A stretch of DNA of 64,000 bases, taken from the NCBI GenBank assembly GCA_964035575.1, contig OZ037916.1, positions 1,178,001 to 1,242,000 of the forward strand, in the 5' to 3' direction. The notes under the pieces are model-generated. The model searched no databases. It saw nothing but the letters and a program-made list of their open reading frames with translations, and had not been told where the DNA came from. The stretch is from Rhynchopus sp. YZ270_cl-10 (taxonomy: Eukaryota; Euglenozoa; Diplonemea; Diplonemida; Diplonemidae). Made by a program: the position numbers and the translations under genes. This document shows, piece after piece, positions 41,334-55,800 of the stretch (position 1 is the stretch's first letter; every line of letters begins with the position of its first letter).

Positions 41334-42460
41334 TCGGGGAAGCAGAGGGGACGTGCCCTCGGGGCTAGTTAATGTACCTTCTGAAAGGACTATTGAAGGT
41401 TTGTGTGTCGTGTGTGTTTTTATGTTTAGCAGCTTTGCCGTTTCTTACCCTCAAAAAATAACGATTCTAGCAAAACACAGACCCCTTTCCCAATTTGCCA
41501 CGCTTTTTTTTCAGAAAGGATTGCACTGTGATTGTCCCTTAGTGACGACACCGTTTACTTTCACGTTTTCATTCCAAAAAAAAGGGGTTGAACTCATGGG
41601 ATTTTGCCCAAAAAAAAACTAGTTTTTCTTTTTCTGTTTCAACACAATTAAATAGGATTTTTGGTACAAACCGTCTCTCTCTCTCTGGGGGTGCGGGGTG
41701 GGGATGTGGGGAGGGTTGGGATATGGTCTTTTTCCATTTTATGGTGCTTTCGGAAGTCGGTCAACCTGTCAGCGACGTGTCACGACCTGTCGGTAACCTG
41801 TCAGCGACCTGTCAATATCGACGCCTCCCGGAGCACCATTTTATTTTAATTTTTTTTATGAGCACAAAAGACCCCCCGTTGGATTTAGACTACTCAATGC
41901 AATGAGGTTAAGGTTCATCCTACTGACGTTTCTCTCTTTGGTGGGTGCCGCAAACTGGCAAAAAGAAGAAAAAAAAACTTTTTTTGAACCAACAACACAC
42001 ACACACACGTCCCTCCCCAAAAGCACCAAATAAAAAGTAAATTTAAGATGGCAAAACAAAAAAAAACCCCTCCATAAGACCAGGGTACGACCTCTCTCTC
42101 CCCCCAAACAATAAAAAAAAATGGGTAGCAGATCTCAAGGTTAATTTTTAAAAAAAAAGGTCCTTCCATTTCTCCCTCAAATTCTCTTCTCTCTCTCTTT
42201 TCAAGACTTTCTGTTTCAGTCAACACTTGGACATTGCGCCTCTCTTACAAGCATTCTCCCTACTACTTTCAATTTTCCCCCTTCCCCCACATACCACACA
42301 CCCACAGGAGGCACACCTCTTTCTGCCCCCCCACCACGACCCCCCTTCCCTTTCACCGTATGCCCCGTCTATAGTGAGTTTGATCCTTTTTGTGTCTTCT
42401 TTCTTTTTAACACCTCTTTGACCCGTCTTAGCTCTCAGCTCCCTATCTGTCTCTTCCCCT
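41334..42460. other. Intergenic region between the His-rich and DHHC genes
   Basis: No gene seen. It contains a MITE-like inverted-repeat element at 41741-41839, a weak class A tail at about 41895-41930, and a long C/T-rich run from about 42260 leading to TCTTAG and CTCTCAG ahead of the DHHC start. Confidence 0.55.
41741..41839. mobile_element. Probable MITE with internal CCTGTC repeats
   Basis: Ends ATGGTGCT and AGCACCAT form imperfect inverted repeats of about 19 bp. The body repeats AACCTGTCAGCGAC-like words three to four times. T-rich flanks make the target duplication ambiguous. Confidence 0.5.
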
Positions 42461-43633
42461 ATGATACGTTCACGCACCCCCTTCGGCAATGTGCCGACGT
42501 CGCTCGACCTTGAGGAGGAGGTTGAGATGTTGACAAGCGTGGAGGAGACCTGCGATGTGGGGTGTAGGGACCGCCATCCTAACCACTCCCCATGCCTGGT
42601 GTGCGGTGAGGAGTGGCGGAGCCACAATGCGCATGTGTGCAGGAGCGGGGAGCGGGGGCGCTTTCCTACTAGGCACAGCAGCGGGCGCAGTGGGACGCCT
42701 ACAGCACGCAAACGTCGCAAGAAGACACCGCACGATGTGCTTGGCAACAAACGACCCCTCTGTGGAGGCAGCTGTCTCGCCTCTGAGGACAGTGCGGTCT
42801 TCATCATCATCAGCATCATCCTCTTCGTCCCCCTCGGCTTCTTCCTCTACACCATGCAGGGCTCCCCCGCAGTGCAGCTCGTTGCCCTCGCGCTCTCCCT
42901 CGGCAGCTTCACCTCTGGGCTCTTTGCGGTCCTCCTGGACCCAGGGGTGGTCCCTGCACAGCACAGAGCGGACCCTCCTCCGTTGGAGTCGTCTCGCGTG
43001 ATCGGTGGGTTGACGTTGAATGAAGGAGACGAGGTCGTGATGTTGGACGGTATGGAGGTGGTGAAGCGTTGGTGCAGTACCTGTGGCATGCACCGTCCGC
43101 TGCGTGCGGCGCACTGTCCGGACTGTGATGTGTGCGTCGACGAATTTGACCACCACTGCCCGGTGATAGGGTCCTGCGTGGGGCAGCGGACGTTCCGGTT
43201 TTTTGCGGGGTTTTTGTGGTGCACGGCGTTGCTGAGTTGGTGGGTGGTGGTGTTTACTGGGGGGCACCTTGCTGCGCACTGGCCACGCGCCACGAAGAGA
43301 CGCTCGCAGGCGCTGACCACGTCGCAGGCACTGCAGATTGTGCTGCTGGTGTACTCAGGCTTCATCGGCCTCTGCGTCGGTGTCTTTGGCCTATTCTACT
43401 GCAGCCTCACCTGCAGCAACCTAACAGAACGCGAGTCCCTTCGCAACCTCTACGGAAAAGATCGCAACCCATGGCACAACGGCTACCTCAACAACTGGTG
43501 GACACGCATCCTCGGGCCCATCCCGCCAAGTCAGATGCTTGCGGTGCTCAATGGGAAGGCTGCAGTGGGTGTACCGCATGATGTAGAAACCCCTACTGCA
43601 CGACCCTCGTCACCCTGCAGAGTTGATGAATAA
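42461..43633 (+). CDS. DHHC-type protein S-palmitoyltransferase
   Basis: Single exon, 390 residues. The enzyme attaches palmitate to cysteines of membrane proteins. The Cys-rich domain runs from C205 (KRWCSTCGMHRPLRAAHC) to the catalytic DHHC at 230-233, followed by PVIGSCVGQRTFRFF. Four hydrophobic spans fit the usual topology: about 113-132, 137-158, 246-270 and 295-325, with the active site between spans 2 and 3. The SNLTERES segment stands where the TTxE motif lies, and NPWHNGYLNNWW matches the C-terminal PaCCT motif. The first 110 residues are a Cys/His- and Arg-rich extension (CLVCGEEWRSHNAHVC), possibly a small zinc site, not usual for the family. Substrates could include the Cys-bearing neighbours, but nothing in the sequence shows this. 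Confidence 0.93.
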   Translation: MIRSRTPFGNVPTSLDLEEEVEMLTSVEETCDVGCRDRHPNHSPCLVCGEEWRSHNAHVCRSGERGRFPTRHSSGRSGTPTARKRRKKTPHDVLGNKRPLCGGSCLASEDSAVFIIISIILFVPLGFFLYTMQGSPAVQLVALALSLGSFTSGLFAVLLDPGVVPAQHRADPPPLESSRVIGGLTLNEGDEVVMLDGMEVVKRWCSTCGMHRPLRAAHCPDCDVCVDEFDHHCPVIGSCVGQRTFRFFAGFLWCTALLSWWVVVFTGGHLAAHWPRATKRRSQALTTSQALQIVLLVYSGFIGLCVGVFGLFYCSLTCSNLTERESLRNLYGKDRNPWHNGYLNNWWTRILGPIPPSQMLAVLNGKAAVGVPHDVETPTARPSSPCRVDE

Positions 43634-43845
43634 TACTTCATGATTTACAGTTCGGGGAAAGGGGGGGGGGAAGGTGGGTATGGGGGGTAGAGAAGTCTTT
43701 CCAAGTAGAATATAAGGTTTTGAAGGTTTTTTTTGTTGATGTTTTGCAACACCCCCCCAACCCTCAACCCTCAACCCACCACTGCACACTTCAGAAAACA
43801 CCCCAAAAAGAAAGGAGAAACCATTGGCGGGTGTTGCATGCTTGG

Positions 43846-46800
43846 ATGCTGAACTGCGATCGACGATCGTACGTGCGGCCCGCGCTCGCGGGGGTGCTGC
43901 TATGCCTACTGGTGGGGGACGTGCGGGGTGAGAACTGTGGGAACTTTGCGTGCCCCTCCGGGTTTACTGGGGTTGCGTTTCCGGCTACAGTGGTGTGCTC
44001 TGAGGCAGGTGCACCTGTGTGCAGTGTGTCGGTGTGCTGCGAGGAGCTGGTGTGTGGCAGCGACGCATCGTCATTACTTGCCGCCAACAACGTTGCGAAT
44101 GTGGCGGACCTGTCTGCGTGCAATGCTGTCTCCGAGGGCGGCTGCACGTCCACATGCCTCACAGGCTTCACCAGCACAGGCACACCCACCATCACATGTG
44201 TCGCAGCCAGCACCTACGCTGTGACCTCTCCCTGCTCCCTCGTCACCTGCCCCTCAACGTGGACGGACGGCCCCGCCCTCAACATCCAAACACCCTCCGC
44301 AGCCCTCCTAGCCACCTGCGACGACGCCCTCGCCTCCGCGTGCACGCTCTCCTGTGCAGCGGGGTTCGACGGCAGCCCAACCCTGTCGTGTCTGGCAACA
44401 GGTGCCTACGCAGTGGCAGGGTCCTGTGCGGAGCAGTCCTGTGGCGGGTTTGCGCTCACAGCAGGGATGGTCCAAGGTGCACTCACGACGAAGTGTGCGC
44501 TCACCAGCAACACCGTGCAGCCAGGGACGTTGAAGCCAGTCACGCAGAACCAGTGCACCCTTGCGTGCGACAGCGGGTATGTGCAGGGAGGCTCGCAGGT
44601 GCTTGCGTGTGCGGCAGGGCAGCTGACACCGGTGACCACAATGACATGCACGGAAAATGCATGTGCGGAGTACACAGTTTCCGCAGGAATGATAGCAGGC
44701 GCCACAGACCCGTGCACCATCTCATCCGGAAAGGTCAGTGTATTGCGCCCCATCTCCGACAACTCGTGCACCCTTGCCTGTGCATCTGGGTACTCGACAG
44801 CGAACAGCGCACCGCTGCGGTGTTCCACTGTAGCATTGACACCGACCACGACGCTCACGTGCACAGCACTGTCGTGCACGCTGGGCGCCACTGCAGTGAC
44901 GCACACCACCGTTGGGCTGACGATCACGCAGGCCACAGATGCAGTCGTGTCTGTGGGGACAAACGCTGCAACGGACGTCCTTGTGATCGACGCAGGCCAC
45001 CACTGTACCGGGACTCCCACTGCGCTGTGCACTGCGGGGGGTGCGTCGCAGTATACTGTGCAGGGACTGACGTGCCAGCCAATCCAATGCTCGACTGCGT
45101 TCACTGCTTTCAGCACCCACAACGTGCTGACCACGTCCACAACCTCCTGTAACACTGCCACAAGCGCAGGCTGCGTACTCTCGTGTGCAACTGGGTACAA
45201 ACAAGGAGCAGGTGTGCCCACGCTGTCGTGCTCGGGTACAGCTGCATTTGGCGCTGTGGTGGGAACCTGGACCGTCACGAACCCATGCATACCGATTCCC
45301 TGCTCTGCTGCCTCTGCTGCCGCCATTGCGGCTACAAGCCACGTGACGCTTCCTTCCTCTCTGGCTGCTTGCGATACTGTGCCTGAGAGCACGTGTATTC
45401 TTGTGTGCGACGACGGCTACACAACGGGAGTGGGTTCACCAGTGCTGAAGTGCACAGCGGAAGACACGTACGAGATCACGAACCATTGCAGGGCGAAGTG
45501 TGCGCTATCTGCTGGTGTGCAGGTCAACGGCGGCACGGTTGCCAGTGGGCTCACGTCCCCCACCACGACGACGTGTGCAGCGGGGTCGGGCTTTGTGCTG
45601 CGTCCGGCTGCGTCGTCGATCTCGTGTGCACTGCCGCCCACTGGGCTGCCGGCAGACCCGTCGCGTGACTGCAGTGTTGGTACGTGCTGCATTATCACCT
45701 GTGGCTTTGCACCCTGCAGTGCTAGTGCAGGGTTCACCCTCAAGACTCTTGCGAACACAATCAGTTGCACCGGTGCCGAGGCGAGCACGTGCTCCGACAC
45801 AGTATGCTGCGACAGCAAGACGTGCAACCCAGTGAACGCACCCAGTGTGTCCGGCGCGGTTCTCTCCTGCACAGGCTTCTCTGCACACGGGCAGAACTGC
45901 ACCGTCGCCGCCAACCAGGGCTACCAATGCTCAGGGACTGTGGCTTGCACAGCAGCCTCATCGGACACAGGCACGTACATCAACACCGCTTCGTGCAGCC
46001 TGGCCACGTGCCCCGCCAACGCCAACACACCACCGCTGTGCACCTGCAACCCTGGCTACGACGGTGTGCCTTCTTGGGGTGGCGTCTCGTGGCTGCATCA
46101 GTGCACCGCACAGCAGTGCAGGTGCACAACAATCGCGAACTCGGAAAGCTTCTCTGGTGCGAACTCGCTGTGTGGCTCGACAGGGACGACGGTGGCAGTG
46201 GTGTGCAACAGCGGGTACACACCTTCGGTAGCGACGACGACGTGCGATGGGGGTACGCTGCTCTTCTCGGCACTGACGTGCGATGCGCGCACTTGCACAG
46301 CGTCGCGTGTGCTGAACTCTGTGTCGTTTGAGGCGCTGAGCTCCATCACGGGCTCTACGGGCACGGCGGTGGCGGTGTCATGCAAAGACGGCTTCGTGGG
46401 CACCGGTGCGGGCTGCCCAGACGCGTGCAGTGCGACGTGCGACGGGTTCTCCTTCAACAGCATCGTCTGCAACGCTGTTGCGTGTCCTGACAACAGCGGT
46501 CCCCCTGGGCTGTGCACGTGCAACAGTGGCTACTCGGGCACGCCGGTGTGGTCCGCCGCTGCACACGCGTGGACACACACATGCAGCGCGACGTGCGGGT
46601 TGTACACATGCTCCTCTGCCGCGTTCACGCTGCTGACACCGCCGAACAACTTCCTCTGCGGCAGCTCCCTGACGGATTGCACAGATGCGACGTGCTGCAG
46701 GGGTGGTGCGGTGACGCCCACGACGCTCACCACCTCCGAGGACGGCACGCAGGTGCACTTCACAATCACCTTGGTCAGCAAGCCGAACAGCTTTGTCTCC

Positions 46801-49800
46801 GTCCCGCTGACGTCCTCGAACACGTTGGAGGTGCGGGTGCTGGCCACGAGTGTGACGTTCACAACAGACAACTGGAACATCCCCAAGACCGTCACCGTTG
46901 AGGGTGTGCCTGACAACGCAGACGACGGCGACCAGACCGCCACAGTCACCACCGGCAGCTGTGTGAGTGCAGACACGAACTACAATGGGCTCAACCTTGC
47001 CGACGTCACTGTCACGAACCTCGACCAGGACACACGCGGTGTCCACGTCAACCCGAGAGTGGTCGCGACCTCCGAGACTGGCACACAGGGCATCTTCACG
47101 GTCGTGCTCACTACGGTACCGACTGCTGATGTGACTGTGCCCGTTGTGGTGGACAACACGGCCGAAGGGACTGTCTCCACTGCGTCACTGACCTTCACTA
47201 CAGCAAACTGGAATGTGAACCAAACCGTCGTCATCACTGGCCTCGACGACCAAGTGAACGACGGCGACGTCACTTACCGTGTGCTCCTTGGGGCTGCCAC
47301 CAGTGCAGACCTCAACTACAACCAGCTCCCTGTGCCGTACGTGAGTGTCACGAACCTGGACAACGATGCGAGTGGCATTGTCGTGACCGCCACCACAGCA
47401 CTCCAGACCACCGAGCAGGGCGGCACTGCTGCCTTCACAGTAGTGCTTACAAGCCAACCGACAGCAGACGTGGCCATCCCCATCAGCAGCAGCGACGTCA
47501 CTGAGGGTGTGCCCTCCGCTGCACGGCTTATTTTCACTGCATCTAACTGGAACGTCCCGCAAACAGTCCTTGTAAGTGGTGTGCAGGACAACGTCGCTGA
47601 CGGTGATGTTGTGTACCGTGTGGTCACTGGACAGACTGTCACAGCGGACGCGAGCTACGCCGGCCTCGACGCGGAAGACGTGACGCTGACGAACACAGAC
47701 GACGACAGCGTCGGGTACACAGTCACCCCTGCCTCGGGGCTTGCCACCAGCGAGACAGGCGGGAGCACCAGCTTTGCACTAGCGCTCACGTCCGAGCCGC
47801 TGGCAGATGTGACCGTGACAGCAGTGCCGAACAACGCACAGGTCAGCGTCTCGCCGAGCACAGTCACCTTCACGCCTGCGAACTACTCCTCGATCCAGGT
47901 TGTACTTGTCGCAGGGCAGAACGACTACATCGCAAACGGCAACCAGGACTTCATCATCTCCTTCGAGAGCGTCAGTGGCGACGCTGCGTATGCACGCAAC
48001 GTTCCGCCACCAATCACAGGGACGAACACCGACAACGATGTGGCTGGGGTGATCCTCTCACAGAACACCACTATGCTCACAACGACGGAGGCTGGTGGCT
48101 CGGCTGTCTTCACACTGGAGCTGCGGTCGTTGCCGACGTCTCCTGTGACGCTGACGATGGCGGGCGACAGCACGGAAGGGCTTATCTCACCTTCGGCAGT
48201 GACGTTCAACTCGCGCAACTGGAACGTGTCGCAGCTTGTAACGGTGACGGGGTTGGACGACTTGATTGACGATGGCGACGTCATCTTCGAGGTGCGCACG
48301 ACTGCCACCAGCCTCGACAGCAGCTACAACGGCTTTGCTGTTCCGGACGTCTCTGTGAAGAACATTGACGACGACGTGCGTGGTGTCACTGTGACGCCCT
48401 CTGTTGGCCTCTTCACGACGGAGTACGGCGGTGCTGCCACGTTCACTGTTGTGCTTGACACACAGCCGCAGGGAGACGTCACCATTGCCCTGCGCAGCAG
48501 CTTCGAGACGGAAGGCGTCGTGTCGCCTACATCGCTTACGTTCTCGCCGGTCAACTGGATGCTGCCACGCCCTGTGACGGTGTCAGGTGTGCAGGACGTT
48601 GTGAAGGACGGTGACACGTTGTACAACATTGTGTTCGCAGTGACGTCGCCGAACGACGCTGCGTACCAAGGACTCAACGTCGGGCTCGTCTCCGTAACAA
48701 ACCTGGACGACGACACACCCGGCATTATTGTGAACCCTGAGGCTGGGCTCGTGACGTACGAGAGTGGAGGCACCTCCGCACACTTCACAGTCCGCCTGCG
48801 CAGCACTCCCACCAGCACTGTCACAGTTCCGTTCACGGCAGACTCCACGGAGGGCACACTCACACCGAGCTCGGTGCAGTTCACACCTAACGACTGGAGC
48901 ACACCGAAGACGGTTACGGTGACCGGTGTCGACGACGAGATTGTGGACGGGAACATTTCATACTACATCACCTGTGGGCGTGCTGAGAGCAGCGATGCGA
49001 CGTACTCGGCACTGGTGGGCCCTGACGTGGCGGTCGTCAACGTCGACAACGACGCTGCGGGCCTTCTCATCAGCCCAGAGGGTCTGGTTGTCACCACTGA
49101 GGCAGGTGGGGAGGCGCAGGTGAACCTCGTGCTTGCGAGCCGCCCCACGGCAGAGGTGCACGTGCTCCTGACAGGGGACAACACTGAGGTCTCCTTCAAC
49201 CCCGCCACAGTCACCTTTACCGCAGCGAACTACAACGCCGCGCAGACAGTCACCATTGTCGGTGTCGATGACGACTTCGTGGACGGCAATGTGAACCACA
49301 CCATTATCGTCAGCACCGACCTCAGCCTCGACCCTCTGTACAAAGTGTTGCAGCCGCTGCTGTTGCCCGGGGCGAACATGGACAACGACACTGCAGGGGT
49401 GTGGCTCTCGAAGACGGAGTTGCTGGTGTCGGAGAACGGCAGCACTGACAGCTTTACTGTCAAGCTTGCAAGCAGACCGTACCAGCCGGTGTCCATCACT
49501 GTGACGAGCGGGGACGTGCTGGAGGGTGTCGTGAGTCCTGCGGTGTTGACCTTTGTGCCTGCGGAGTGGGACGTCCCGCAGTCGGTTGTTGTGACGGGTG
49601 TGGACGACAGTGTGGATGATGGTTCGCAGGAGTGGACGGTGTTGCTGCAGGTCGATAGCGTGGACGCGGACTACCTGCCCCTGGCCGGTCCCAGTGTCAC
49701 AGTGGTGACGGAGGACGACGACACTGCTGGTATGGTGGTGTCGCCCCTGCAGGGCCTTGCCACCACAGAAGCTGGCGGCACTGCGACGTACACAATGCGC

Positions 49801-52800
49801 CTCACTACACGCCCCGCTGCAGAGGTGCAGCTGTCACTTGTCAGCGGCCAGCCTGAAGAAGGGAGCGTGAGCCCCACCTCGCTCGCGTTCACTGCTGCAA
49901 ACTGGGATGTGCCGCGCACCATCACCATCACTGGTGTGGATGACGACGTCAACGACGGGAACGTGTCCTACGTGGTCAGTGCAAACCCCGCAAGCAGTGC
50001 CGACCAGCGCTACGATGGGTACCAGGCCGCGAGTGTGCACGTTGTTAACTTGGACAACGATCGTGCCGACGTCCTGGTGTCACCGCGTGCCGGCCTTGTG
50101 ACGACGGAGGGTGGTGGCGAGGCCTTCTTCACCCTCAGCCTCAACTCGCAGCCGATGTCTGGTGTGAGCATTGCAGTGGAGAGCAACGACACGACAGAGG
50201 GCAGAGTCGGGTCGCTGTTCATGTTCTCCCCGAGCAACTGGAACGTGCTGCAGAACGTGACGATCGTAGGTGTGGACGACCCGCTGGATGACGGGAATGT
50301 GCCGTACCTGATCCGCATCACTTCAGTCACCTCTGCAGACGCACGCTACGCTGCACTCGAGCCTGGGAACGTAAGTGTAGTGAACGTCGACAACGACACA
50401 CCCGGGGTCACGGTCGCCCCCACCTCCGGGCTCGTGGTCTCCGAGGACGGCGGTACGGCGCACTTTGTTGTCCTCCTCAACAGCAAGCCTGAGGCAGACG
50501 TCACCGTGCGCACACAGAGCAACCTTGTCAGCGAGGGCACCATTGACCAGACCCAGCTCATCTTCACCCCCAGCACCTGGGACACACAGAGGACAGTCAC
50601 CGTGACAGGTGTGGATGATGCAGTGGACGACGGCGACATGGCCTTCGTAGTGGAGCTCTCGTCGGCAGAGAGCCGCGATGTGAAGTACAACAGACTCGAC
50701 GTCGAGAATGTGGCAGTGACGAACATGGACGACGACACAGCAGCCATTGTGGTCGATCCGACGGCGGACTTAGAGACGAACGAGAACGGCGCGACTGCGC
50801 ACTTCAGCGTCAAGCTTGGGACAGAGCCTGTTGGCGACGTCACTATGACGGTGTCGTCGAGCAACTTCACTGAGTGCTCTGTGTCGCCACTGCGCCTTGC
50901 GTTCTCCAGAACGAACTGGAGCGAAGAAGTGACTGTCACCGTGACGGGCATCGACGACGATGTGGACGATGGCGACAGAGTGGTGACCATCGCGACCGGC
51001 GCCGCCATCAGCACCGACGCAAAGTATGACGGCATGAATGCGGTTGATGTGACCGTCACCAACCGCGACAACGACACTGCAGGAGTCACCCTCACACCGC
51101 GCTCGGGGCTGACCACGGCAGAGAACGGCACCACCGCGCAGTTCACTGTGGTGCTGAACAGCCGTCCCACCGACGACGTCTCCATCACGATGCATAGCAG
51201 CAACACCACTGAGGGGACGGTCTCTCCGTCAACACTTACGTTCATTCCGTCGTTCTGGAACGTTCAACAGACTGTCACTGTGACGGGTGTGGACGACGAC
51301 ATGTACGACGGGAACAGGGTCTACTTCATTGAGACGGACAGGACCTCGAGCAACGACGCGCTGTACCACAACATCGACGTCGCTGATGTGCAGGTGGCGA
51401 ATATTGACGACGATGTTGCCTCTGTTCTTGTGACGCCCACCGAGGGTCTTGTTGTTTCTGAGGACGGCAGCGAGACTGCACGCGTCGAGGTGGTGCTGAC
51501 CAGCCGCCCTGCTGCAGACGTGACTATCCACGTACTCTCCCTCAACGAGCACGAGGGCAGCGTGGCGACGGACACCCTCGTCTTCACGCCATTCAACTGG
51601 AACGCCGCAGCCGAGGTTGTCGTGCACGGTGTCGACGACAACGTCCGCGACGGCGACACAGGCTTCATCGTGCACTTCTCCGCTGCCATCAGTGCGGACG
51701 ATGCGTACAGCGGCTTCGACCCTCCAGACGTGCTAGTAATGAACAAAGACAACGACGTCGTCGGGTTGGTCGTGAACCCCACAGAGCTCCTCACTGCAGA
51801 GGACGAGAACACGACACTGAGCGTCAAGCTCAGCAGCGAGCCCACAGCAGGTGTCTTGGTGGAGGTGCGCAGCAGCGACAGCACGGAGGTGACTGTGTCG
51901 CCTGCAGACGTGCTCTTCACACGGGATAATTGGAACACGACAGTGGACGTGGTGCTACACGGTGTGTACGACAACGTGGTCGACGGGAACAGGTACTTCA
52001 CTATCACGCTTGCGGTCGTCACGGAGGATCCGCACTACTCGCTCCTTGGTGTCACGAAGATTGACGGCATCAACAGGGACATGCTCAATGAGTGTTATTC
52101 GGACACGCAGACGTGTGCCGCGGCTGGGCAGGCCTGCAACGACACGGAGCGTGGGGTCAGCTCCACGCGCGACTACACCTGCACCTGCACAGGGGCGGCA
52201 TCAGGCTCGGCACGTGGTACACCTGCGACATGCACGTACACCGATGACTGCACCTTCAATGGCGATTCCTGCAGGGCAGCGGGCCAGCAGTGTGTCGACC
52301 CTGACGTGACCCGCTCTGATGATTGGTTCTGTGACTGCGTGCCGCCACACGTGCGTGTCAACACAACCGACCGTGTCGCACAGTGTATCCTGGACGAGTG
52401 CACAACAGTGGGCACTGCGTGCGAGGCTGCAGGGCAGGAGTGCGAGGACGCAGACACAAGCCCCTCCTCGCTGGGGGACTGGACCTGCACGTGCAAGGCA
52501 CCGAAGACAGGCTCAGCATTGGCGCGCATCGCCACGTGCTCGCCGTCGGGGGAGTGCACCGCACAGAGCACGTCGTGCGGGACGGACCAGTACTGCCTCG
52601 ACCCCAGTGATTCGGTGCTCGGCGACTGGATGTGTGTCTGCGAGGAGCCCTTCCAAGGTACGATGACACGTGGCCAGCCGCAGTGTTCACTGGATGAATG
52701 CACGCTGTACTCGAACATATGCAACGAGGTCGGCCAGACGTGCACGGACCCAAACGTGCTGCAGGTTGGCGACTGGACGTGCCAGTGCATCGGGCTGCGA

Positions 52801-55800
52801 ATCACAGGCGTTGCCACAGCGATGTCGGCACAGTGCACCCTGGACGAATGTGTTGGCAACACTGTGTGCATCTCAGCAGGGCAGGTGTGCAGGGACCGCA
52901 ACACTGCGCAGCTCTCGTTGGACGATTGGGTGTGCGAGTGCGTGGCGCCTGCGGTGGGAAGCGCAGCCACGAGCGCTGCTTCGTGTGTGTACGCAGGCGA
53001 GTGTGCAGCGCTGTCGTCTGTGTGCACGGATGCAGGGCAAACGTGCTACGACCCTTCGTTTACAAGAATCGGCGACTGGCAGTGCCGCTGTGTGTCGCCG
53101 TATGAGTTCCACTACGACGTTGGCCAGCCAGCGACCTGCGTGTACGACGAGTGTTCCATCCACAGCGATGTGTGTGCGTCTGCCGGACAGGTCTGCTACG
53201 ACCCAAACACAGACCCGAACAGCAGCGATGACTGGCGTTGCGAGTGCGTCTCTCCCAGTGTGGGTTCAGCAACGGCTTCCGTAAGCCACTGCTCGTATGT
53301 GGGTGAGTGCACCACGTACCACGGTGTGTGTGAAGCTGCTGGGCAGGCGTGCTATGACCCAACTGACAACGTGGACGACTGGGGCTGCAAATGTATCGGT
53401 GACAAAGCAGGCACCAGGGCAGGTGCTCCGGCTGTGTGTGAGTTGGATGAGTGCATCGAACACGCAAAGGTGTGCGCCTCTTCAGGGCAGTTGTGTGAGG
53501 ACCCGAACACTTCCCTCGCAAGCAGGTTTGACTGGAGGTGCCAGTGTGTTGAACCTGCTGTCGGCAGCGCCAGGGCACGTCCTGCAGCTTGTGTGTATGA
53601 GAGGGAATGCCAGCAGCACGCATTGACGTGCACGTCTGCTGGGCAGACCTGCTCCGACACTTCAGACAATTCCGACTCGTGGGAGTGCGTGTGCCTCACC
53701 CCTGCCACAGGAAGGGCCACCACACGCAGCGCTTCTTGCTACTACAGTGAGTGCTCCGAGATGTCGCAGGTCTGCACCGACCACGACCAAACGTGTGAAG
53801 ACCCGAACTCTGACCCGAACTCCTTGGGCGACTGGTTGTGCAGATGCACAGGAGGGGAGTCTGTAGGAAGCAGGGTTGGTGGTGTTGCAACGTGCATCCA
53901 GGACGAGTGCATTCAGTACGGCACCACGTGCACGTCTGTTGGGCAGCTGTGCAAGGACTACGACACATCGCCCTCGAGCCTTGGTGACTGGCACTGCGAG
54001 TGTGTGTCCCCTGCCACAGGCACACGTCAGGAAGCTGCGGCCACATGCACCTACTCAGGGACATGCACTGTAGAGTCGAGTATCTGCACAAACGCCGGTC
54101 AGAGCTGTAGGGATGAAACGAGCGGGGGCTTCTCTTGCAACTGCCTGTGGCCGCAAACTGGCTCCGAGAACAGTGGCCCTGCAACTTGCTGGTTGGATGA
54201 GTGCGACATTCATGCGGACACTTGCCTCTCCAAGGGTCAGGAGTGTGTGGATACGAACACGGACACCGGAAGTCTGGACACGTGGGTGTGTCAGTGCAAG
54301 GGCTCCGGATCGGGATCTGCCAAAGCAGGTGTGGCCTCGTGTACCTTCGAAGGTGAGTGCGCACTCCGTTCGCAGATTTGCACAGTCGCTGGGCAGACGT
54401 GTGTTGACCCTTCGCAGTCCTCGGACGGTGACTGGGAATGCCTTTGCGTACCCCCTTACACAGGCACGGCAACGGGAGGTGTGGCTGTCTGCGTGCTGGA
54501 CGAATGCAACCAATATGGCCACATCTGCACGAAGGCTGGGCAACGCTGCACCGACCCGGACACGAGGGCTACTGCAAAGGATGACTGGACGTGCACATGC
54601 ATTGGGTCGGCAGCATCAGGATCGGCTGTTGCGAAGGTGGCGGTCTGCACCCACAACGAGTGCAATGCAATGGGGGGTGAGTGCACCAGCAAAGGGCAGC
54701 TTTGTGAGGATCCAGACCAGAGCCCAAGCAGCACAGACGACTGGCGTTGTCTGTGTGTGGCACCTGCCACAGGCCAGAGGTCTCGTGCGGCTGCAACGTG
54801 TGCACATGTGGGCGAATGTGTGCGTTTTGAGCATGTTTGTTCTGCTGCGGGACAGAGCTGCACGGATACCGAGACTTCAACGGCTGGGGACTGGGAGTGC
54901 AACTGTCTCAAGCCGTACGTGGGGACCGCTCGTGGAAGGGCTGCAGTGTGCAAAGTTGACGAGTGCGTCCTGCATGGGAGTGTCTGCAGGGACGCTGGAC
55001 AGATCTGCAGAGATCCCTCTGACAGCATGGGTGACTGGACGTGTGACTGTGTTCTTCCCTCAACTGGACAGGGGATCCAGGAGGTCGCAGTGTGTGTCTA
55101 CCAGGGTGAGTGCAAGACCCACGCTTCCACGTGTTCTGCAGTAGGCCAGGCTTGCGCAGACCCAGATACAACACGCGCGCAGGACTGGCAATGCATCTGT
55201 CCGTCGCCGTTGGTTGGAGTGATGACTGCCGGGGTGGCCGTTTGCAAGCTGGATGAATGTCTGCTTTACTCCGCAACATGCACGGGCGCAGGTCAGCTGT
55301 GCCACGACCCCAACACAAACCCTTCAAGCACCGATGACTGGCAATGTTCTTGTACAGAGTCTGCTTCCGGCTTTGCCACAGCATCGTCTGCTCAGTGTTT
55401 CCACCATGGGGAGTGCTCCATCCACCACAGCACGTGCACGTCAGTTGGCCAGGCTTGCTATGACCCGAACCCGTCGAAGAATGGCGATTGGGAATGCATC
55501 TGCGTTGCTCCTCAGAACGGAAAGGGGCTTCAGCGTGCCGCACACTGCACGCAGGATGAGTGCACACAGTTTGGTTCGATTTGCTCCGTAGCAGTGCAGT
55601 CGTGTGTGGACCCAAACATCTCGCCTACGTCTGTCGGGGACTGGGAGTGCAGGTGCCTCGGTTCCTCCACTGGCGCCGCTGTTGCAACAGCAGCGGTTTG
55701 CCAGTTCACAGACATGTGCGTGCAGACAGGCCACGTCTGTCACAGCGAAGGGCAGGCGTGCGTTGCAGCCTCCAGCACGAGGTCGACAGACTGGCACTGC

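Noticed and set aside
43720-43845. N-terminal extension of the giant protein upstream of 43846
   Set aside because: It lacks an ATG, crosses an acceptor-like CTTCAG and would place the hydrophobic signal sequence internally.
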